A DNA stretch of 7,699 bases, taken from assembly GCF_032056465.1 (NCBI RefSeq), contig NZ_DAMBCL010000110.1; one strand, 5' to 3'. A program made the translations under genes and the position numbers. The notes below the pieces were generated by a model. It was given only the letters and a program-made list of their open reading frames with translations. It was not told where the DNA came from and made no database searches. Below, one piece after another: positions 1-5,743 of the stretch. Origin of the DNA: Mobilicoccus sp032056465 (GTDB lineage: Bacteria > Actinomycetota > Actinomycetes > Actinomycetales > Dermatophilaceae). Every line of letters starts with the position of its first letter. Position 1 is the first letter of the stretch.

Positions 1-137
1 GCCGTCTCGAGCGCGTCGACGTCCTCGTCGTACCCGGCCGCCGTCCACACCTCCTCGACGCTCGCCGTCTCGTCGCCCCGCCCGTCGTCGCCGTCGGTGG
101 GTCGATCCGGGGCTCGGTGGGCGTCGGGATGCGGCAT
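1..137 (-). CDS. Unrecognised protein, N-terminal 45 codons only (runs off left edge)
   Basis: An open frame reads leftward from an ATG at 137-135 to the window edge without a stop. The visible protein begins MPHPDAHRAPDRPTDGDDGR, a hydrophilic, Asp/Pro/Arg-rich and probably disordered N-terminus. It then becomes more ordered with a stretch reading SVEEVWTAAGYDEDVDALET. Third codon positions are almost all G or C, as in the other genes here. There is no convincing Shine-Dalgarno sequence, but a -10-like CAGACT lies exactly 6 nt upstream of the ATG, suggesting a leaderless message. The gene is divergent from rpsA and shares its control region. I do not recognise the family from this fragment and assign no function. 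Confidence 0.6.
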   Translation of the reverse strand, partial: MPHPDAHRAPDRPTDGDDGRGDETASVEEVWTAAGYDEDVDALET

Positions 138-143
138 GGGCAC

Positions 144-149
144 AGTCTG
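144..149 (-). promoter_or_regulatory. Candidate -10 element of the divergent minus-strand gene
   Basis: Read on the minus strand this is CAGACT, followed by 6 nt and then the ATG at 137. It matches the -10 consensus TATAAT at positions 2, 4 and 6. A transcript starting about 7 nt downstream would begin at the A of the start codon. No good -35 is visible; the region where it should lie (about 166-173) overlaps the putative rpsA -35, so the two divergent promoters may compete. Confidence 0.4.
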
Positions 150-165
150 CCGAGGTCGCACCGGC

Positions 166-195
166 TTTACGCGGTCGAGGGGCCCCGGATAGACT
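166..195 (+). promoter_or_regulatory. Candidate rpsA promoter
   Basis: TTTACG at 166-171 resembles the -35 consensus TTGACA in 4 of 6 positions. TAGACT at 190-195 resembles the -10 consensus TATAAT in 4 of 6. The spacer is 18 nt. The predicted transcript start is near 202, giving a leader of about 224 nt before the rpsA ATG. This is the best sigma70-type promoter in the divergent region. The start point is inferred. Confidence 0.5.
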
Positions 196-201
196 GAGCC
201 G

Positions 202-429
202 GTGCGCCCGCTGTGTCCACGGGCGCGCGTGGCCGACCACCCGCCGAACGACGTGCGCGTCGTGACGCCGTGTCATTCACCTCCGGTGGTCTCCTCCCGC
301 CCATGCGGTGGAGGCGATCGCCCCCCAGGTCGGCCAGGAGCACCACTCTTGTTCACACCGTCCACAGAGGGCGTCGGCGTCGCCGCCGCCCCCCGACCAA
401 CTGTCCACATCGGAGTCCCCACTACATGA
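202..429 (+). other. rpsA 5' leader with candidate leaderless 75-codon leader ORF
   Basis: The stretch between the putative transcript start and the rpsA ATG contains a frame beginning with GTG at 202-204 and ending with TGA at 427-429. That stop overlaps the rpsA ATG at 426-428 as ATGA. The GTG sits exactly 6 nt after the -10 hexamer TAGACT, so it could be the first codon of a leaderless mRNA. The product would be Pro/Arg-rich, begin MRPLCPRARVADHPPNDVRV and contain Cys at 5, 24 and 35. The first 23 codons have strong G/C third-position bias. Roughly codons 25-57 do not, so coding is doubtful for at least that part. In this GC-rich DNA the rpsA frame is also open here (from 213), so openness alone proves little. 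Short complementary stretches occur (CCTCC 293-297 with GGAGG 310-314), but I recognise no known riboswitch or ribosomal-protein leader fold. Confidence 0.3.
412..416 (+). promoter_or_regulatory. Ribosome binding site of rpsA
   Basis: GGAGT lies about 10 nt upstream of the ATG at 426. It is a modest, slightly distant Shine-Dalgarno match. It favours 426 as the start over upstream in-frame GTG or ATG codons at 213 and 303, whose translation looks non-coding (Arg/Pro-rich with erratic codon use). Confidence 0.5.
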
Positions 430-1886
430 CTGTCAGCCACCCCGAGATCGCGATCAACGACATCGGTTCCGAGGAAGACCTCCTCGCCGCGATCGACTCG
501 ACCATCAAGCACTTCAACGATGGCGACATCGTCGAAGGCGTCATCGTCAAGGTCGACCGTGACGAGGTTCTCCTCGACATCGGCTACAAGACCGAGGGCG
601 TCATCCCCTCGCGCGAGCTGTCCATCAAGCACGACGTCGACCCCAACGAGGTCGTCGGCGTCGGCGACGAGGTCGAGGCCCTCGTCCTCCAGAAGGAGGA
701 CAAGGAAGGCCGGCTGATCCTGAGCAAGAAGCGCGCTCAGTACGAGCGCGCCTGGGGCACGATCGAGAAGATCAAGGAGGAGGACGGCGTCGTCACCGGC
801 ACCGTCATCGAGGTCGTCAAGGGCGGCCTCATCCTCGACATCGGCCTCCGCGGCTTCCTCCCGGCCTCTCTCGTCGAGATGCGTCGCGTGCGCGACCTCC
901 AGCCCTACGTCGGCAAGGAGATCGAGGCCAAGATCATCGAGCTCGACAAGAACCGCAACAACGTCGTCCTCTCGCGTCGCGCGTGGCTCGAGCAGACGCA
1001 GTCCGAGGTCCGCACGAACTTCCTCCAGGAGCTCGGCAAGGGCCAGGTCCGCGGCGGTGTCGTGTCCTCGATCGTCAACTTCGGTGCGTTCGTCGACCTC
1101 GGCGGTGTCGACGGTCTCGTCCACGTCTCCGAGCTGTCCTGGAAGCACATCGACCACCCGTCCGAGGTCGTCGAGGTGGGCCAGGAGGTCAAGGTCGAGG
1201 TCCTCGACGTCGACATGGACCGCGAGCGCGTCTCCCTCTCGCTCAAGGCGACGCAGGAAGACCCGTGGCAGCACTTCGCCCGCACCCACGCCATCGGCCA
1301 GGTCGTGCCGGGCAAGGTCACCAAGCTCGTCCCGTTCGGTGCGTTCGTCCGCGTCGACGACGGCATCGAGGGTCTCGTGCACATCTCCGAGCTCGCCGAG
1401 CGTCACGTCGAACTGCCGGAGCAGGTCGTCCAGGTCGGTCAGGAGATCTTCGTCAAGGTCATCGACATCGACCTCGAGCGTCGGCGCATCTCCCTCTCGC
1501 TCAAGCAGGCCAACGACGCCGCGGTCGCGAACATGGAGTTCGACCCCACGCTCTACGGCATGGCGGCCGAGTACGACGAGCAGGGCAACTACAAGTACCC
1601 CGAGGGCTTCGACGCCGACTCGAACGAGTGGCTCGAGGGTTACGAGGAGGCCCGCGAGAAGTGGGAGCGCCAGTACGCCGAGGCGCACGCCCGCTGGGAG
1701 GCTCACCGCACCCAGGTCGAGGAGGCCCTCAAGGCCGACGCCGAGGCCGCGGCCTCCGGTGGCGGCGCGGAGGCGGCCACGTCCTACTCCTCCGGTGGGA
1801 CCACGGAGTCCCAGGAGAGCACCGAGGGCACCCTCGCCTCCGACGCGGCCCTCGCCGCGCTGCGCGAGAAGCTCACGGGCAACTGA
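426..1886 (+). CDS. rpsA: 30S ribosomal protein S1
   Basis: This 486-residue protein of the small ribosomal subunit binds mRNA and helps deliver it during initiation. Four S1 (OB-fold) RNA-binding domains are visible, at about residues 34-104, 121-187, 205-274 and 290-361. Domains 3 and 4 are the closest pair: each has a FGAFV strand followed by GLVH[VI]SEL, and each ends in SLSLK. The six-domain enterobacterial protein is longer; four domains is the usual actinobacterial form. Residues about 370-486 form a Glu/Ala-rich, partly helical tail with a Gly/Ser/Thr-rich stretch (about 443-469). It ends in ALAALREKLTGN, a C-terminus conserved in actinobacterial S1 proteins. The chosen start gives MTVSHPEIAINDIGS, typical of the family. 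A strong hairpin follows the gene, so it is probably transcribed alone. S1 genes are autoregulated in other bacteria; here the long leader is the natural place for such control, which is an inference. Confidence 0.97.
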   Translation: MTVSHPEIAINDIGSEEDLLAAIDSTIKHFNDGDIVEGVIVKVDRDEVLLDIGYKTEGVIPSRELSIKHDVDPNEVVGVGDEVEALVLQKEDKEGRLILSKKRAQYERAWGTIEKIKEEDGVVTGTVIEVVKGGLILDIGLRGFLPASLVEMRRVRDLQPYVGKEIEAKIIELDKNRNNVVLSRRAWLEQTQSEVRTNFLQELGKGQVRGGVVSSIVNFGAFVDLGGVDGLVHVSELSWKHIDHPSEVVEVGQEVKVEVLDVDMDRERVSLSLKATQEDPWQHFARTHAIGQVVPGKVTKLVPFGAFVRVDDGIEGLVHISELAERHVELPEQVVQVGQEIFVKVIDIDLERRRISLSLKQANDAAVANMEFDPTLYGMAAEYDEQGNYKYPEGFDADSNEWLEGYEEAREKWERQYAEAHARWEAHRTQVEEALKADAEAAASGGGAEAATSYSSGGTTESQESTEGTLASDAALAALREKLTGN

Positions 1887-1921
1887 TCCACCCCGGTCGG
1901 GCCACGCGCCCGGTCCGGTGA

Positions 1922-1960
1922 CCACGGGCCCCTTCCTCACCTCGAGGAAGGGGCCCGTGG
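1922..1960 (+). terminator. rpsA terminator hairpin
   Basis: Two perfectly complementary 17-nt arms (CCACGGGCCCCTTCCTC at 1922-1938 and its complement at 1944-1960) enclose a 5-nt loop. The hairpin lies 36 nt after the rpsA stop. There is no run of T after it, as is common for actinobacterial terminators. Being symmetrical it could also stop minus-strand transcription. Confidence 0.85.
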
Positions 1961-2040
1961 CGTCTTCGACGGCTGGCAGGTACGGGAATTGTCCTCAGAT
2001 GCAGGGGGGTTCGGTCGTCTGTGAGAGGGAGGGCCGAGTC

Positions 2041-2046
2041 GAGGAG
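2041..2046 (+). promoter_or_regulatory. Ribosome binding site that decides the lipoprotein start
   Basis: GAGGAG ends 5 nt before the ATG at 2052, a normal Shine-Dalgarno spacing. The alternative in-frame GTG at 2046 overlaps this element and would have to use the purine run at 2023-2033, 12 nt away. The ATG is therefore preferred; the two starts differ by only two residues. Confidence 0.55.
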
Positions 2047-2051
2047 TGCCG

Positions 2052-3227
2052 ATGGGCGGTGTCGCCGAACGCCGGGCGGCCGTGGTGGCCGCGGCCTCGC
2101 TCTGCCTCCTGTCCCTCGCGGGCTGCAGCGACGACTCCCCGCGGACACCTCCCGCGGGTCCCCCGGCGGCCGGCCCGCTCCCCGAGGTCGTCACGGTCGC
2201 ACCGACGACGGCGCCCCCGCAGCGGGCACCCGACGTCGATCTGCGCGCGATCCGCTCGGCGCCCGCCGCGTGCGGCCTGCCGGTGCACCATCTGTCGAGT
2301 TATCGCGGGTCGGTGGGAACGACCAGCACGACCCTGCAGGTCGTCGACGGGTACTCGGCGGGCATGGACCCGGTTCCACCCGTGGGCGCCGACCTGACCG
2401 GTGACGGCGGCCTCGACCTCGTCGGCGTAATGAGCTGCACCGTCGACGGGAACCCGGTCCCCGACTCCCTCGTCCTCTACACCGACACGGCGACCCCGCT
2501 CGCCTCGTTCGACATCGGCACCGTGCAGCGGCTGAAGTACGCCGTCGTGAGGGCTCTGCGTACCCCCGGGGGAGAGGTGCGTGTGGAGTGGACCGCGTTC
2601 GACTCCGCCGACGCCCCGGTGACGCAGTACGAGGCCACGCTCGCCTGGCGCGACGGGGCGCTCGTCCTCCTCGACCGACGCCGATCCTCCGGTCCCCGCA
2701 CGGTGACCGTCTCCGAGGCGTCCTTCCTCACGACGGACGGCAACGTCCACTGCGTGATGAACGGTGACGCGGTCTGGTGCGACGTCGCCCGATCCACGTG
2801 GACACCCCCGCCACCCACGACGGCCCCCACCGCCCCCGCGAGTCCGTCCCGAGAGGCGACGAGCACCCCGACGAGCAACCAGACGAGCAACCCGGCCGGC
2901 CCACCCACAAACGCCGCGCCGTGCGACGGGCGCCCGTACGGCCGGACGTTCGTCATCAGTGGCGGTCGGGCGAAGCGGACGTGCGCGGGCGAGGCGGGGC
3001 CGGAGACGGCCGCGCTCGGGGCACCGCTCACGGCCTGGCACCGGTCGGGGTGGGACGCGACGGTCGTCCTCGACGGTCGACGATCGGCCGCGCTGACCCC
3101 CGGCTCGACCCTGTCGACCTCGGGCATCACGTGCACGGCCACCGAGTCGGTCGTCACGTGCACGGACACCCGCACCCGGGCGTCGTTCGACGTGGGACGC
3201 ACGGTCGACCGGCTGAGCACCGGGTGA
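2052..3227 (+). CDS. Secreted lipoprotein of unknown function with two Cys-pair modules
   Basis: This 391-residue protein has a clear lipoprotein signal: Arg7-Arg8, a hydrophobic core at 9-22 and a lipobox L-A-G-C with Cys25. It should be lipid-anchored on the outer face of the membrane. Residues 26-60 are a Pro/Thr-rich spacer. Residues 61-210 include DLTGDGGLDLV (115-125), which resembles the Asp-rich calcium-binding loops of FG-GAP/VCBS-type repeats. They continue to AWRDGALVLLDRR in a layout I associate with actinobacterial secreted lipoproteins. Residues 225-250 carry a DGNVHC...VWCDV...W module (Cys234, Cys243) like those in secreted actinobacterial proteins. A Thr/Pro/Ser linker (251-290) follows, then a second Cys-containing domain (291-391) with Cys291 and Cys311, and a GITC...VVTC pair at Cys361/Cys370. 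The Cys pairs probably form disulfides. It lies alone between rpsA's terminator and coaE. No enzymatic motif is seen; the role is unknown. Confidence 0.85.
   Translation: MGGVAERRAAVVAAASLCLLSLAGCSDDSPRTPPAGPPAAGPLPEVVTVAPTTAPPQRAPDVDLRAIRSAPAACGLPVHHLSSYRGSVGTTSTTLQVVDGYSAGMDPVPPVGADLTGDGGLDLVGVMSCTVDGNPVPDSLVLYTDTATPLASFDIGTVQRLKYAVVRALRTPGGEVRVEWTAFDSADAPVTQYEATLAWRDGALVLLDRRRSSGPRTVTVSEASFLTTDGNVHCVMNGDAVWCDVARSTWTPPPPTTAPTAPASPSREATSTPTSNQTSNPAGPPTNAAPCDGRPYGRTFVISGGRAKRTCAGEAGPETAALGAPLTAWHRSGWDATVVLDGRRSAALTPGSTLSTSGITCTATESVVTCTDTRTRASFDVGRTVDRLSTG
2858..2893 (+). repeat. Three 12-bp tandem repeats in the lipoprotein linker
   Basis: Three in-frame copies of GACGAGCA(A/C)CC(A/C) encode TSTP, TSNQ and TSNP (residues 270-281) within the Thr/Pro-rich linker joining the two Cys-pair domains. 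The array is a likely site of length variation by slippage; its length would change the linker without altering the frame. Confidence 0.75.
3127..3165 (+). repeat. Two direct 12-bp copies encoding the C-terminal Cys pair
   Basis: TCACGTGCACGG occurs at 3127-3138 and again at 3154-3165, 27 bp apart and in frame. The copies encode ITCTA and VTCTD around Cys361 and Cys370 of the lipoprotein. This looks like a small internal duplication, or convergent coding of a beta-hairpin held by a disulfide. Confidence 0.6.
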
Positions 3228-3323
3228 GGACGGATCGACTGCTGCGGCCTGCGACATGCCGTCCCCGCGCCGCCGGACGCACCGGCGTCGACCGAGTCGC
3301 CAGCGACGGCGCGCGGGCGGGCC

Positions 3324-3329
3324 TAGAGT
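3324..3329 (+). promoter_or_regulatory. Candidate -10 element of coaE (leaderless)
   Basis: TAGAGT matches the -10 consensus in 4 of 6 positions and ends 6 nt before the coaE ATG at 3336. A transcript would then begin at or next to the start codon. No Shine-Dalgarno sequence precedes this ATG, which fits leaderless translation. No clear -35 is visible; a 12-bp dyad, GTCGC-CA-GCGAC (3296-3307), covers the place where it should be and might bind a regulator. The rest of the 3228-3335 gap holds only weak inverted repeats, such as GGACGG 3228-3233 with CCGTCC 3259-3264. Confidence 0.55.
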
Positions 3330-3335
3330 GTCGTC

Positions 3336-4523
3336 ATGTTCACCGTGGGCCTCACCGGCGGAATCGGATCCGGCAAGTCGACCGTGGCGCAACGCCTGCG
3401 CGAGACGGGCGCGATCGTCGTGGATGCGGACGCCCTCGCACGCGAGGTGCTCCGTCCCGGCGGCGAAGGCCTTCGGCGGGTGACCGAACGCTTCGGCGGG
3501 GACGTCCTCACCGGCGACGGCTCGCTCGACCGTGCCGCCCTCGCCGCGCGCGTCTTCGACGACGAGCAGGCGCGGCGTGACCTCGAGGACATCACTCATC
3601 CCCTCATCGCCGCGCGCACGCAGGAGATCGTCGAGGCGGCGCCGGCGGACGCGGTCATCGTCCACGACGTGCCACTGCTCGTGGAGAAGCGGATGGGACG
3701 CCGGTACCACCTCGTCGTCGTGGTGGAGGCGCCTGCCGAGACCCGCATCGCGCGGCTCGTCGCACGGGGCCTCACGGCGGCGGACGCCCAGATGCGCATG
3801 GCGCATCAGGCCTCGGATGCGGCCCGTCGTGAGGCCGCCGACGTCGTCCTCGACAACACCGGGGACGAGGCCGACCTGTGCGCGCAGGTCGACAGGCTCT
3901 GGCGCGAACGCCTCCTGCCGTTCGCCGAGAACGTGCGCGAGGGGGACATCCACCGGCGTCCGACCCCCGTCGTGAGTCCGTACGACCCGGGCTGGGAACA
4001 GGCGGCGGCGCGGCTGAGCGACCGCCTGTCCTTCGTCCTCGGGGACCGGGCGCCGGAGATCGAACACGTCGGCTCGACGAGCGTGCCGGGCATGGCCGGC
4101 AAGGACGTCATCGACATCCAGGTCGGCGTCCGCGACCTGCGTGAGGCCGACGACCCGGCGTTCGTCGAGGCCCTCGCCGCCGCGGGGTTCCCGCGCGTCG
4201 ACGACTACCGGATGGACCACCCGACCGACGCGATGCCCGACCCCTCCCTGTGGGTCAAGCGGTTCCACGGTTCGTCGGACCCGGGCCGGGTCACCCACGT
4301 CCACGTGCGTGAGCTCTCCAGCGCGGGATGGCAGTACGCACTGTTGTTCCGCGACTGGCTCCGGGGGGATTCGATGGCGCGGGAGGAGTACACCGAGGTC
4401 AAGCGGCAACTCGCCGAGGCGCACGAGTCGACGGCCGCCTATGCCGAGGCCAAGGAGCCCTGGTTCAACGAGGCGTGGCCGCGGATGCAGGCCTGGGCAC
4501 GTCGCTCCGGGTGGCACGACTGA
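3336..4523 (+). CDS. coaE: Dephospho-CoA kinase fused to a GrpB (UPF0157) domain
   Basis: The N-terminal half (about 1-200) catalyses the last step of coenzyme A synthesis, ATP-dependent phosphorylation of the 3'-hydroxyl of dephospho-CoA, in the cytoplasm. Visible family marks are the Walker A loop GGIGSGKST (8-16), DADALAREV (30-38), HPL (88-90), VPLLVE (112-117) and the DN pair at 173-174. Single-domain CoaE proteins are about 200 residues, so the 395-residue length reflects a fusion. Residues about 212-385 are a GrpB domain: SPYDPGWEQAAARL (214-227), EHVGSTSVPGMAGKDVIDIQ (243-262), THVHVRE (320-326) and RDWLRGD (339-345). GrpB belongs to the nucleotidyltransferase-like superfamily by its GS-x(n)-D-x-D-like core; its biochemical role is not settled. 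The same fusion is known in actinobacteria including Mycobacterium tuberculosis, where the C-terminal part has been suggested to aid folding. The start is supported by the immediately preceding -10-like hexamer and by the N-terminus MFTVGLTGG. Confidence 0.95.
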   Translation: MFTVGLTGGIGSGKSTVAQRLRETGAIVVDADALAREVLRPGGEGLRRVTERFGGDVLTGDGSLDRAALAARVFDDEQARRDLEDITHPLIAARTQEIVEAAPADAVIVHDVPLLVEKRMGRRYHLVVVVEAPAETRIARLVARGLTAADAQMRMAHQASDAARREAADVVLDNTGDEADLCAQVDRLWRERLLPFAENVREGDIHRRPTPVVSPYDPGWEQAAARLSDRLSFVLGDRAPEIEHVGSTSVPGMAGKDVIDIQVGVRDLREADDPAFVEALAAAGFPRVDDYRMDHPTDAMPDPSLWVKRFHGSSDPGRVTHVHVRELSSAGWQYALLFRDWLRGDSMAREEYTEVKRQLAEAHESTAAYAEAKEPWFNEAWPRMQAWARRSGWHD

Positions 4524-4528
4524 GCGCC

Positions 4529-4570
4529 TGAGGTCGCACGGCGCCACGACATCCCGCAGCGCCGACCTCA
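4529..4570 (+). terminator. Candidate coaE terminator
   Basis: TGAGGT (4529-4534) pairs with ACCTCA (4565-4570), and CGGCGC (4539-4544) pairs with GCGCCG (4559-4564). This gives a two-part 12-bp stem with a 4-nt bulge and a 14-nt loop, starting 6 nt after the coaE stop. There is no T tract. It is weaker than the other two hairpins in the window. Confidence 0.5.
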
Positions 4571-4575
4571 CGGCC

Positions 4576-4591
4576 CATGACATCTGTCATG
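4576..4591 (+). promoter_or_regulatory. 16-bp palindrome upstream of the CPBP gene, candidate operator
   Basis: CATGACA-TC-TGTCATG is a perfect 7+2+7 inverted repeat. It is much richer in A/T than its surroundings and lies in the gap between coaE and the CPBP protease gene. Its centre is about 85 bp before the CPBP start codon. The size and symmetry fit a site for a dimeric helix-turn-helix regulator, such as a NarL/FixJ-type response regulator or a TetR-like repressor. No regulator gene is present in the window, so the cognate protein is unknown. As RNA it could form only a 6-bp stem and a 4-nt loop, which makes a terminator role less likely. Confidence 0.5.
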
Positions 4592-4656
4592 CCGGCACCT
4601 GAGATCCTCACCCGAGCCCGTGACGTGGGGCATCGGCACGAGGCCCACCCAGACGC

Positions 4657-4662
4657 CACAGT
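4657..4662 (+). promoter_or_regulatory. Candidate -10 element of the CPBP gene (leaderless)
   Basis: CACAGT ends 6 nt before the ATG at 4669, the same geometry as the coaE and minus-strand promoters. The match to the consensus is weak (3 of 6). A GGAG at 4663-4666 lies only 2 nt from the ATG, too close to act as a normal Shine-Dalgarno sequence, which favours leaderless initiation. Confidence 0.35.
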
Positions 4663-4668
4663 GGAGTC

Positions 4669-5685
4669 ATGACCGAGATCAACGGGCGAGACCCGAACCA
4701 CATCGACAACCCGACCGGACACCCCGCGTCCGCCACGGTGGGCACGCCGTCCTCGAGCGTCCCGGCGGGCGGCCCCGTCCCCGCGCCGGGGATGCCGCGG
4801 GAGGGGCAGACCTATCCGGAGACCCTCCGGACCGCCACGGCGAGATGGTGGAAGCCGGTCGTCGCGATCCTCGGCGCCGTCGTCGTGTTCCTCATCGCGA
4901 ACGTCGGCCTGATCTTCGGGGTCGGGATCTACCTCGCCGCGTCCAACGGTGGGGACTTCTCGATGGAGATGCTGGAGATGAGCCCCCTCATGTACGGGGT
5001 CACGCTCCTGTCGCTCGTCCTGCTGCTGCCGATCACGTGGGTGATCGTCCGCTTCATCCACGGGCAGCCGTGGGGGCACACGTTCTCCGTCCTCGGCGGC
5101 CTGCGGTGGACCTGGCTGTGGCGCATGATCGCCGTGCTGCTGCCGGTCTTCGTCATCTACATGATCGTCTTCATGAGCCTGACCCCCGACACCGGCCCCC
5201 GCGGCGCCGACTGGCTCGCCTACGCCCTCATCGGGGCGCTCCTCATGCCCTTCCAGGCGGCGGCAGAGGAAGTCTTCTTCCGCGGGTACGTGCTGCGCGG
5301 CATCGGGTCGTGGTTCGCGGGGGAGCGCGCCGGCTTCGCCGTCGGCCTGCTGATCTCGTCGCTGCTGTTCATGACCGCCCACTTCGCGGCCGACCCCTGG
5401 CTCAACCTCTACTACTTCGCCTTCGGCGCGACGCTCGCCGTCGCGGCCAAGCTCACGGGCGGCATCGAGGTGCCGATCGCGATGCACGTGGTGAACAACG
5501 TCGTGAGCGGCGTCATCGGCGCCTACACCACGGACATGGCCAAGGCCTTCGACCGCAGCGTCGGCGTCGGTGGACCGTTCATGCTCGTTCAGATCGTGTT
5601 CGTCGCCCTGTGCACCGCCGCTCTCGTGTGGTGGCTGCGGCGTGGTGACGTCGCGGTGCGCGTCGCTCGCCCCGTCATGGCGTGA
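4669..5685 (+). CDS. CPBP family intramembrane glutamic endopeptidase
   Basis: This is a 338-residue polytopic membrane protein of the CAAX protease/bacteriocin-processing (CPBP, ABI, Rce1-like) family, which cleaves or processes proteins within the membrane. All three family motifs are present: AEEVFFRGYVLR with Glu200, Glu201 and Arg205; FMTAH with Phe234 and His238; and HVVNN with His273 and Asn277. It is therefore expected to be catalytically competent. Hydrophobic segments are visible at about 62-90, 107-129, 151-172, 183-197, 223-238, 246-262, 265-287 and 302-323. The first 60 residues are a hydrophilic Pro/Gly/Ser/Thr-rich tail, probably cytoplasmic and disordered. The short C-terminal tail is basic. 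The gene stands alone, preceded by a palindromic candidate operator and followed by a hairpin. No bacteriocin, prenylated substrate or immunity gene is adjacent, so the substrate cannot be inferred. Confidence 0.88.
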   Translation: MTEINGRDPNHIDNPTGHPASATVGTPSSSVPAGGPVPAPGMPREGQTYPETLRTATARWWKPVVAILGAVVVFLIANVGLIFGVGIYLAASNGGDFSMEMLEMSPLMYGVTLLSLVLLLPITWVIVRFIHGQPWGHTFSVLGGLRWTWLWRMIAVLLPVFVIYMIVFMSLTPDTGPRGADWLAYALIGALLMPFQAAAEEVFFRGYVLRGIGSWFAGERAGFAVGLLISSLLFMTAHFAADPWLNLYYFAFGATLAVAAKLTGGIEVPIAMHVVNNVVSGVIGAYTTDMAKAFDRSVGVGGPFMLVQIVFVALCTAALVWWLRRGDVAVRVARPVMA

Positions 5686-5709
5686 GCGGAACTCGTTCCC
5701 ACAGATCGT

Positions 5710-5739
5710 GCGTCGCCCCGGTGAGGACCGGGGCGACGC
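5710..5739. terminator. Bidirectional terminator between the CPBP gene and ogt
   Basis: A perfect 13-bp stem (GCGTCGCCCCGGT at 5710-5722 with its complement at 5727-5739) encloses the loop GAGG. It sits between two convergent genes, 24 nt after the CPBP stop and 4 nt after the ogt stop on the other strand, so it can terminate both. It lacks a T tract on either side. Confidence 0.8.
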
Positions 5740-5743
5740 CGTG

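Noticed and set aside
215..408. GTCCAC occurring three times in the rpsA leader (215-220, 360-365, 403-408)
   Set aside because: Six bases with irregular spacing in GC-rich DNA is expected by chance; GTCCAC also occurs inside nearby coding DNA.
213..425. 71-residue in-frame N-terminal extension of rpsA
   Set aside because: The sequence is Arg/Pro-rich with erratic codon use and unlike any S1 N-terminus. The ATG at 426 has a GGAGT upstream and gives a family-typical N-terminus.
273..1940. 555-codon open frame on the minus strand opposite rpsA
   Set aside because: It is a shadow of rpsA caused by high G/C third positions. The translation is Asp/Leu/Val/Arg-rich with no recognisable domain, while the plus strand encodes unambiguous S1 domains.
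3228..3335. Possible terminator after the lipoprotein gene
   Set aside because: Only short or widely spaced complementary arms are present (6 bp with a 25-nt loop; GACGC-ACCG-GCGTC at 3276-3289). They are not stronger than expected for this base composition.
1995..4583. 862-codon open frame on the minus strand across the lipoprotein and coaE
   Set aside because: It is antisense to two well-supported genes and extends through the intergenic gap. The Arg/Gly/Ala-rich composition is typical of shadow frames in GC-rich DNA.
5688..5699. GGAAC-TC-GTTCC palindrome after the CPBP stop, resembling a LexA (SOS) box
   Set aside because: Actinobacterial SOS boxes have GAAC and GTTC separated by 4 nt, not 2. 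The site is downstream of a gene and next to a terminator.
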